DNA from: Anseranas semipalmata
Lineage: Eukaryota; Chordata; Aves; Anseriformes; Anseranatidae
Length of the DNA: 64,000 bases
Direction: 5' to 3'
Assembly (NCBI GenBank): GCA_013399115.1
Contig: VXAA01006070.1
Span: 521,150-585,149 of the forward strand
Shown: positions 51,575-61,435 of the stretch, piece by piece
Layout of the letters: the number at the start of each line of letters is the position of its first letter
Position numbering within the stretch: the stretch's first letter is position 1
Notes under the pieces: generated by a model
Database searches by the model: none
Told to the model about the DNA's origin: nothing
What the model saw: the letters and a program-made list of their open reading frames with translations, nothing else
Program-made: the position numbers and the translations under genes

Positions 51575-52795
51575 TTGGCTTATTTCTTTCTCCGGTGATG
51601 CAGCTACAGATGCCCCCTTCCCTGCTTGCAGCCACGATCATCCTCACATCACTTACTTGTGGACAATATTTCTCATTTGGGACCTTCCGAAAAGCCTTAA
51701 ATCTTACCATTTGTACTACTACATCGTAGGTTTCATCTGCACAACATCTCTAAGATATTGCCTGGCCAAAACTTGAGGACTGATGGCAAAGAGCACAGAT
51801 GTGGCCTTCCCTTAGTTCTCCTAAAGAGCCACTTCCAGGGATGGGTATTGTTTGGAGTCAAATACAGAGCCTGAGAGTCTCAGTGCTGTATTCTGTACCT
51901 GCAGCCCCAGCTGTCAGCCCCAGCTGAACTCTGAAATAGGAATTTGTCCTTGTAGGAGAAAATCAACACGGATACCTGCTGATCCGACAGGAATGAGGCA
52001 GAGAGGGCTGCAAAGCAAAGCCTGAATAGATCCCAGAGTACCAGAACAGGAGCTGGGGCTCACACGTAACAAATGCAGGTTGGCCCATGGGAAGGTCTTT
52101 GGGCTCTGCTTTCCAGGAATGGCAGCCTAAGCCATAACACAGCAGTTCGGCTGGGAGGCATTGAAGTGCAGAGTACTAAAGCCAATGAAGAACATTAATA
52201 GTAAATAATCCCCACTAAGCAGGTGGGTGAGGCTGCTGTTGTAGGGAATTCATTCCTGCAGGAACAGAAGACCACGTACCCACTGCTCCCAACACCACGA
52301 GCCTGGGGATGATGCTCTCCCACACTTTCCAGTAAAAGTCTTTCTTCCCAAGGGACTTGCCACCACTAACTAAACTCTCGGTGCGCTGGTAGTGCTGCCC
52401 AGCAAGCTGACTTGCACTGCTTCACAGCTTCTTTGGGCAGCCCAGCTCGGCGCCTCGATAGCCAGCCCTCTGGGAAGGGGTCTCCTTGCTTTGCTCCTGT
52501 GTATCAGGTAGTGCATGCGTGGGAAGGACAGTGGGAGAGACAGCGAGTAGCAAGTGATCATACTGAAGCTTGTGGGGAAGGAACCTGAACTTTCAGATGC
52601 TAACCCCTACTTTCAGCACAAGTTTAAATATATAGGTCCCATTGCCATCCCCAATGATTTAACAGGTTCCTGTTCTCGGTACAGAGAGGTCTGCTCTGAA
52701 CTCGCAAACCAACACCCCACTTAACACTTACACTAATGTGCTGTTGTGCCATGGAGAATGTTCCCCTTTTTGTCTGAGAGGCACCTTCTCACCTG

Positions 52796-52880
52796 CCCCA
52801 TCCCTCCATCACCCCCATCCCTGCATCACCCCCATCCCTCCATCACCGCCCCCCTCCATCACCCCCATCTCTCCCACACC
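52796..52880. repeat. 17-bp C-rich minisatellite, about five copies
   Basis: The unit CCCCCATCCCTCCATCA recurs about five times with small variants (GCATCA, CGCCCCCC). It ends directly at an N base (52881) and a CpG-dense segment, so copy number may be mis-assembled. Confidence 0.95.
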
Positions 52881-53960
52881 NCGGCGCCGCTTCTCTGCCG
52901 CTCCCCCGGGCCGGGCGCGGCCCCGTTTGCTGGCAGAAGGCTGCAGAGCAGTCAGGTCTGGCGCATAACGCGGCGCAACCCGTTTGGATTTCCTTTCTGA
53001 CAGGCCTTGGGAAAACGTGACTTGTGAGATGACGTCTTGAGGGATAGAGAAACCCTGCTTAGATCGGTCTCTGAGGCTCATTCACTCCCCCCCTCTTTTT
53101 ATTGGTGATCTTTCCGCAAGCTCACACCTATGTGCATACTTGCCATAATTTCGTGCTGGTGTTTTATAGATGCACACATACGCACACACTTACACGTACC
53201 CCATGTATATGTGCACGCACACACGCGGACATACGGCCTGTACATAGTGCGCACACGCGTGCCTGCGCACAGTGTCCGTGCCTGACTAGAAAGCGGTTAC
53301 GAAAGCAACGTGAAACGGCTGAACAGAAAGCAAAGCCAAGCCTCCGTCTGAGGTGCAAGCGGCAATTTTCCTGTCACCGACGTGAACTCCACAGAAATCC
53401 ACCGGGAACTGCCGGCGTGGAAGGGGAAACGGTGTCACTTGCCAGTAAGTGCTAAAGACCTGATAAACGAAGGAGTGTACGGAAAGGAGAGCGGTGTCAC
53501 ACAGAGAGCAGGATGCTGTCATGGAACTGTAAACAGCAACGTGTCTCCGCAGGCACACCAAGGAAACCGCGGCCTCTGAGGACGGGGTGAGGCGGGGAAG
53601 CCCTGCCAGAGCCTGCTGAAAGGCGCAGCTCGGGATCAGAGAGCAGCACCGAGGCCCAGGAAGCAGCTGCAGAAGGCAGTCGGCGAGGCTGCGTGCGCTG
53701 CTTCGGGAGCCGTGCATGGAGCAGGCGGCTGCTGCTGGACCGGCACCGTCCCCTGGCCACCCTGCGCTGGGGCTGGTGCCGCCGTGCTCCTGAGCACCCC
53801 GAGCATCCCCTGCCTTTGCTGGGTACCACGGCTGCCCTGCAGCCAAGGCCATCGGCTCCTGCTCCAGCCTGCCCCTGGCTTCTCCACTCCTTCCTGAGCT
53901 TACGAGGCTCTGCAGGCAGCTGTAAGCTCTCCTCTCTCGGCATGCAGCGTTACGCAGCCA
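52881..53960. promoter_or_regulatory. CpG-rich segment, possible intragenic CpG island
   Basis: By eye the 50 bases after the N hold nine CpG, and the lines from 53221 to 53460 each hold four to eight, far above the surrounding intron. No TATA box or conserved first exon was identified. A donor-like GCCAGTAAGTGC occurs on the plus strand at 53440-53451. Promoter activity is inference; the composition is what is seen. Confidence 0.35.
53171..53272. repeat. Degenerate alternating purine-pyrimidine (CA/CG) tract
   Basis: About 100 bases of mixed CA, TG, CG and TA steps (ACACGCGG, GCGCACACGCGTGC), a composition prone to Z-DNA. It probably began as a CA microsatellite. Confidence 0.75.
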
Positions 53961-56900
53961 CCTTCCCCCATCCCTTCTCTCCCTCCCTCCCCAGTTCCTG
54001 GTAATTACAACTACTTGTGGCTGCTCCGCTCCACCCCAGAACCAACACACGATACTCTCACATCACACAAGCAAACACGCTTTTCAGTTCAAGTGCAGCT
54101 CTCCAGCTCAAAAGCTGCTCCACCCTTCTCTATTATTCTCCTCGCACAAAGCACCCCGTGGTCAGCAGGGAGCCGGCTTGGTGCTGTGCTGCTTTGGTTT
54201 CCTCACATCAGCTTCATTGCACAGCACACAAGAAGCAGGTCAGACTCACCAGGTCCTTCTGCAGCTTTCAAGCCACAGCCCACAGCACCACACCTAAAAC
54301 CAAGCAGCACGTGCCAGCAGAAGGTTCTCCAGTGGCATGACCCACAGCCGCATTCACCATCCTTGCCTTTCTCGGGTGACTACCTCCTCCTGCTTTTCTT
54401 CTTCCCCTGCAGAAGTCTCGGATCAAACATAAATAAATCTGCACCACTGCGAGAACCTCGGGTAACCCCTCCCTCCACTCCTCAAATGAGATGCTTTGGC
54501 CTCAGGTTGTAATTAACTTCAGTTTTCGCCTCTTCCTAGCTGACAGGAAAAGCACGGTTGAGATCCAGTAACAGTGTCTTGTCACCTTTGGTAAAAGGTC
54601 ACATTTGGCACCGCTTGCCACACTGATGACGTGTGAGAAATAAATATCCCAAATTTCAAAACTCTGCTTCAGCTGAGTTGGGAAATTAATTGTCAAGAAG
54701 GCAGTCGCTGGCTCGGCATCCACTGGCTTTAATGGGCTTTGGACCAGGAGATCGGTAAAAAACCTGTTAGCACAGTGAGAACCGTCTTTCATATTTGAGT
54801 GCCTGCCGTTTAACCTGCCCTGGGCGAGCGCGCGGGGCACTGCCGCAATCTGCTGCCGAGGGGCTGGCACAGCTCCTCTGTGTTCGCATCCTCCACCAGC
54901 AGGAGCGAGTTCAGCGGGAAACAAAACAACACCGATCCTCTGCGTGCTCTGGAAATTGTCTTTCCTGTTGTACATTTTTAGGAGACTCTCCGGGCTCAGA
55001 AGCACTGTTACACTCTCCATGGTCTCCAAGGTCTTTAATTAAAATCAAATACCTGCTGTGCCCAGCAGATGAATGACAAATAATTTTTTAAATGGCAGTG
55101 ATACTTCAGTAGGAATTTTAAGACCACACAGGCGAGAATATAAAGTGGCATATGGTCTTCAGCTATTTCCTGAAGTTCCCAGACATCCATGACTGTTCCT
55201 ATGCTGGAAAACAGCCTCTGTTGGAAGATGTAGACTGGGTGGGGAACAAGAATAAAATATCACACTACCAGTTTGACTCGAGATGTGGAATTGGGATATG
55301 AGGCTATTGCAATCGGTGACACAGTAAGAAATTTTCTCCTGTCCTTGAGAGAGATATAAATGTTACTGCAACCATCATTAAGCTTTACATGAGAGATTAT
55401 AATTTATACAGTCAGTTTATAGCCTGTAACATTCATTTAGACTTACTGGAAAGCTAATAACTTATAGTCAGCTTGTAATCAAATCTTCCTTAGAGAAACA
55501 GTGCTACAGACAGTGAGGATTTAGAGGTAGTTTGTATGGATGTCTTCACAAAGAAATAAATTAGTGCTAACAGTAAGTAAACCCACTCACTCCGCCATGC
55601 TGGAAGCCAGCTCTCTCCATCCTGCAATCCAACAGCTCACGGCTGCTAACGGAGCTCAGCCCGCCCGGGCCCTACCTCAAACTCCTGTTTGCTCACCAAA
55701 ACTGAGAGCTTTTCCAACCAGGCTGGAGGGATCCCACCCGTGACATATACCTGTACTGAGAAAAGGGAGAATTTAACATACTGAGCCCTACAGGTATCGG
55801 TGATGTTGAACACCTGGCCATTTCTTCCCTCAGCCTCCCCAAGACAGGTTTCCGCCACTGTCCCTCAAGACAGCAATATTTCCAATGCCAAGAATTGCAA
55901 AGCATCCGCAAGTCCCACAGAGCGCCTGGGACATCTCTGGTGAACACGGGGAGCTCAGCAGGCAGCACACCAGCACACATGCCCGTGGCAACAAAACCAC
56001 CGGTACAAAAGCCCAGAGAAGCAGGTCGGGGGGCTCAGCTCCCCCAGCTGTGCTCAGGCACTTGTCTGCAGAGTTGGAGACTGCCTCGCCCTGCTTCTAA
56101 CGCTGCTGGAATCTGTGCCTCTGCCCTTACTCGCTGCTGCCCTGCACATCCCTGCTGTATCCAGGCATCCGCAGCTTTAATGTAAGCGGTCCTGGCAAAT
56201 TATGAGCTATTTGCATGCAGGAAAAAAACTCAGTAGAACAGCAGTTATGAACATGTCTGCACACGGCGGCAGAAAAAAAAAAGGATGAAAATGCAAATAA
56301 TGTAATGGCTTGCATGTGTAATGTGACATCAGTTAACAAACATACCTCTCGCTTAGCTAGCTATCGCTGCTCATCTCTGTAAGAGCACCTAAATGATACC
56401 ATCAGGGCACATTTATCTGGCACCAGAAAGCCTGCCTGCTGCGCAGTCAAAGTAGAGATGAGGTGGGTGGGTCAAGTTAGCTCCAACACTGTTTTGGACA
56501 CCAATCTCTGAATTCCTTCTGAGAAAGGAGGATTTGGAAGAAACAGTCCCGTCTGGCCGCAGTTTGGGCAGCATGGTCCATGGCAGAGCACTGCCCGGGT
56601 CTGGCTGCCATGCGCTGGGGAACGCTCCCTGCCTGGCAAGCTGCTGCCCCCCGACCAACAGGGCCGGCGGAGCTGCACTTGCCATGGGCAAAGACAGAAG
56701 TACAGCCAACTCTGGCTTCCCAAAGGGGATGTGTGCACACAGGGCTTCCCCTTGCTGGGGCGTTACAGCCCGGTAATTACTCCGTTAACGCCCTTTCACT
56801 CCTAAATGAATTAGTTTTAATACCATGGCTGAATTGCTGGGTAAAATTTGGCAGCACTGAGTGTACGATGCAATGCAGTGGGGCTTGGGAACTTACTTCA

Positions 56901-59535
56901 GTCCCACTCTGCGTTTCGATACAGTCCCAGAAGTCAGAAAAAAGACACAGGACTGACTAAATTGTTTGGAATTATTGCACAGCCTTCTTAGTAGCTGATT
57001 AGCACAAGGCAATTCCTGTACATATTCAGGAGCTCTCACAAAAGGAAACTGTGTGCTCACAAAGCAAGAACACAAAAAACTTTTGCAAATGCAAAATCAT
57101 TGATTTCAAACCCAAATCTCAAAACATGCAATTTCAACAAATTTTCTCCATTTTTAAACATTCCATCAGCTTCAAATAGCTTTAAAGAAAGTCCTGGCAA
57201 AACTGGATGTCATTGTGCTATTGGAAAATGGTAGGACCAGTCAGCTAGAAAGTGATTTATAAGGTACGGGTCAACCTGGAGATTAAAAAAGAGGCAAGTA
57301 ACTCCAGAGGAGCCTGAGTGAGAATGAGCCAAATGCAAAGGCAAAGCTGCACTTGGGGATCCACAAAAGGAAAAGTGGCAAATGAAAGATGTTACAGTGG
57401 CCCCCCACAGATTTTCAGTCTATTCAGTGGGACTTGCAGAGCCCCAGAATTTAACTGGCTGGACATAATTATTATATTAGACATACTACATCACGTAATT
57501 ATTGCAGAAGCAGATGTAATCATACCAGTATTTCTTCACTGTGTTTTGCATTGCCCTTCCACACAAAACTATTCTCAGTATTGTTTCACGGCACAATGGA
57601 ACAGAGGGGAATTTGCAAGACAGCATAAAATGTCTGTACTATTTTCTACCCACACCGTGGAGGCTCGGTGCGTGTTCACATGTTCGCTTGCAGCCCAGTG
57701 AGGTGTGGGTGCCCCGGAGGGCTGGGGATGGAGCCCTGTCCCACAGCAGGGGCACACGGGCTGCCCTCCGTGGCTAGATGACAGCCAGCCCTCCAGAAGC
57801 ATGGATCCTGAGGGACTAATTTTCATTCAGCTAAATGCCTGGATCTTGCCTGTGAGCAAACGAGAGCCTACGCCTGGCATCAGGAAGTCCTGCACTCCAG
57901 GAACAGGGCTCCAAAACCAGGCAGTTTATGCTCAAATTTTGTGCCCGGATGATGGGCAGAAGCATATCCCTGAGATGAGAGCTCAGGATTCGATACAACA
58001 TGTGACTGTTAAAGTGAGCCTGCGTCCTGCTACCGTGAGGAAGCCAACAATACAGTGTAGATGAAAGGTCCCAGAGGATTTTAGTTAATTTAAACTGTCT
58101 GTTATTCCACTGAAACACCAGAGCTGTAGCAATGCTCAGGACGTCACTCTATTCCAGAAGAGTGAAGCACGTTATCCAAAGGAGAAGTCTGGCTTCAAAC
58201 AGGGTTTTAGGTCATGACTCTCCAACTTACACCCTCTCTCACTTTTCTCCTATTACCTCTCTTCCTTGCCACATTTCTGTGTCACTCCGTGCCATTCCTG
58301 TTTCAAGTGGGTAACATTGTGTTTGAATCACTAAGACTCTGATGCTGTTCAGTCATTTTTGGCAATGTCTTGAACACCAGCACCACTCATTTAGGCAACT
58401 CTTGCAGCATATTCATACATAAATGCAATTTTTTAAGTAATTCTCCATTTCCAAGTGTAAGAAATAGTCTGGCGAAGGTGTAGGAAGGGACCTAAAATCC
58501 TGTATTTGGACAGAAGACAGCCTCATTAATGGTGCATGCTCTTATGACTTGTCTGTAGTGGGACACGCTCAGGTTTGAAGGTGTTTTATCAGGACTTTCT
58601 TAGTGCCAAAAAAGTTCTGCTCTATGAAGAGCAGCTGGAGGGCTTTGTGGAGACATCTCCTGCCTTTACCCACGATGATATCCCCCAACGGAAGCCAACG
58701 GTGGAGTCAAAGCACAATAAAAGATGCAACAAGAAAACTGACATACGAAAAAGAGATGCACATAACTAACTGTAAGGATTAAGTGAATAATGTTGTTGAT
58801 TATAATTTTAATGAGAAATGGAAAGCAAATTTTGATAGAAATCAAACAAAAATTATTTTTTCCTCTGCATTTGCTCTGAAATTTGAATCCTGAAACAATT
58901 AATTCAGTGTTGGCTTTGGGGAGAAGGTAGGATGAGGGTGATTTTATTTTCTCCTCTGTATCAGTGTGCTTAACCTCCTCGTATGACTGGTTTGCTTCCC
59001 ACAGCAGGGGTGGTCCGTGGCCACGTCCTTCGTACAAGGAAGTCACCAAGCCTGGTGACTGCCCTGGATCTAGCTCTATATTTAATTTAGATATTTTTTT
59101 ATCCTCAGTACTTTGGGATATTTCAGGCTGAATTATCAAATAACAACCCCACTCACTCCAGCAAGTGCATTCCTGTGTCCAGAGGCCCTGCCCAGAGCAC
59201 ACCAGTATTCTCACTGGTCACAAAACTGACAGAGGGAAAAAAATAATCTTTTCTTAAAAGGTTTAATGGGACCTCATTTCTGGATACATATACATTATTT
59301 AGATTAGCACAGACATGAATTCTGCAGTTGAGGAAAAAAGCCTCAGTGTTTTCCTGCACTAAAGAAGCTGTTTTGATGATTGATTAGGTTTTCTTTGAAC
59401 TATGCAATTTTTCAAAAAACATACTCCATTTTACTGGGTTTAACCTCTCTTGACTTATCTTTGAAGGCCTCAATTTCTTCCTAGTTCTGTTAAAAAGCCA
59501 TTTCTGCTGTGTGCCAAACAGCGACTTGGTTGGGT

Positions 59536-59557
59536 TATATATATATATATATATATA
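59536..59557. repeat. (AT)n microsatellite, about 11 copies
   Basis: An uninterrupted TA dinucleotide run of about 22 bases. Confidence 0.95.
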
Positions 59558-60152
59558 AAAGTTTCTGTTTTGTTAGTGTCTTAAGTTTTCCAGAACAGCA
59601 AATATTCCTTCTTGTATAAGTGGGAAATGCTTAGCAGATAGCAGACACTACCCCAAAGCTAATAATAAGATAGAATAAACAACAGCAGATTTTGTTCAAG
59701 GCATGAACTTGCAATATGACCAAAGGTGGTAGTTTTTTTTCACTGTAAAAACAGAATTCTTTTCCTTCTGAAAGATGTGCAGGCTCTGGAAAATAAATAT
59801 TCATGGCAAAAACGCTCCTGTAGCTTCACCTGTAAAAACAACACCTTCTGGACAACCTACAGCCTTTAGACCCGAGCAGCAGGGCTGCGCACCGGACCCT
59901 CCGGCCAGGTGCCGGGCAGCCCGGGCAGGGCCCTCGGTCCATGCCGAGGGGAAGGGGCCACGCTCTGCTTGACATCCTTCCTCTTCATTCAGTGTTTAGA
60001 GACTTCCCAACATCACTGATCCCATTTACATTTTTAGCAGATTGGCCATGAGTTGTGCTCTTGATGACACGCTCATTTACATGAACTCCCCAAAGAAGAG
60101 ACAGAAATTCTCTAGCTATGATAACAGTTTTTTTCTCCAGAAAACAGCATAG

Positions 60153-60212
60153 ATTATTATTATTATTATTATTTATTTTTTATTTTTTATTTATTTTTTT
60201 ATTTTTTATTTT
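60153..60212. repeat. (ATT)n followed by (T4-7A)n tract
   Basis: About six ATT triplets change into irregular TTTTTA/TTTATT units; a compound simple repeat. Confidence 0.93.
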
Positions 60213-61394
60213 CTAAATCAGATTTAATTTTTTAATTTGGTTTCCCAGAGGAAGTGGCACCACTAAATACAGGGGAGTTTTCAGTAAAACTTGCTTCTCA
60301 ATCATGCATTAAAAAAAGCAGCATTGGCTCTTAGCTTGCTTACAAAACACAAATGTCGCTGTAAGGCAACAGGGAAGAAAATCTGGGCCATATCCATGCC
60401 TGAAAATCTTGCTGATACACCCTGAATAGTGGGCAGGCCCGTAGCCAGCTAGCAGGTGCCGAATAACCCTGAACTTCCCTGTCCTGTTTCCAGGAGCCGC
60501 CCGACGCCAGACACCAGCTTCCCTCCCTCGTCCTACTGGGATGAGGTCAGGGGGCCGGCACCGTTTCAGTGACAGACCCCACACTGCTGCAGTGAGCTGG
60601 AGCCAGCTACGTGACACCAAGCAAAGAGCGTGGGCCACCGCAGCGTGGAAATGAATTTAGTAAGAGAAACAAAGGGAGGACCAGCAGCTGCATGGGCGTA
60701 AGAAAGACCATTTGTTTTTGGTAGCACAGGCGGTCCACGCCTCTCCGCCGTGACACTGAACTTCTGCAAGCAGGATGGGGAGAGGCGGCGTACCTGGAAT
60801 GTAACAGTTCAAGTAATGATCGAGCTGAACGGGGAGTGGGACAAATGCTTGGTTTGAATCTGGGGGGAGAAACTCAGCCTGTGTCACCACTGATGTGACC
60901 TAACCGGTGGCACTGAAAGCAGCTGAGGTCCGCCACCGCCTTGCCGGGTCGGCGCACAGCGAGGTGGCGTGGTTTGGCCATGCCCAGGGCTCTTCCCTTC
61001 AGCAAAGCCCATGGAAGAAATCATCCCTCTGTCACTGCGGTGTTGTCAAAAGGACATTTACTTTCTGGAGAACAGATACATCCAAAACCAGACCCATACT
61101 CAAAAATGATCACTTCGGTAGGAGTCTCTTCTGAACACAAGGCTTGGGCAGTGGCGCAGTCCCTGCTGCAATGTGCTCATCTCGTGCAAAGCACAAGGTA
61201 GCTCCAAAACAGTGTTACAGGGGTCTGTCCCAGGGAGCACCGCTGTACCAGCCAGCATCGCTGGTGCTCGGGCACTGGCGGCTGCTTTGCCTCCCAGTCC
61301 TGCCGAGCGCTTGCACATCCCGCTGAAGACAACGGGCTCTGCACTAGCCGACAACCAGGAAAGTAAGACAGCAGGTCTTGCTGGCATTGAAATG

Positions 61395-61435
61395 TTAAGA
61401 AAAGAGAAAGAAAAAGAAAAAAAAAAGGAAAAAAG
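61395..61435. repeat. Purine-rich (GAAA)n tract
   Basis: About 40 bases almost only of A and G on the plus strand. Confidence 0.9.

Noticed and set aside
50912..51598. 228-codon open frame on the plus strand
   Set aside because: It is kept open by a GC-rich start, a T19 run read as polyphenylalanine and an A-rich tandem repeat. No domain, no splice logic, and a shadow frame overlaps it.
55646..55858. Minus-strand segment with an acceptor-like TTTCTCAG and donor-like GAGGTAGGG that might be an MDGA2 Ig exon
   Set aside because: The translated piece lacks the paired cysteines, tryptophan and YxC motif of an Ig domain, and its length is too short.
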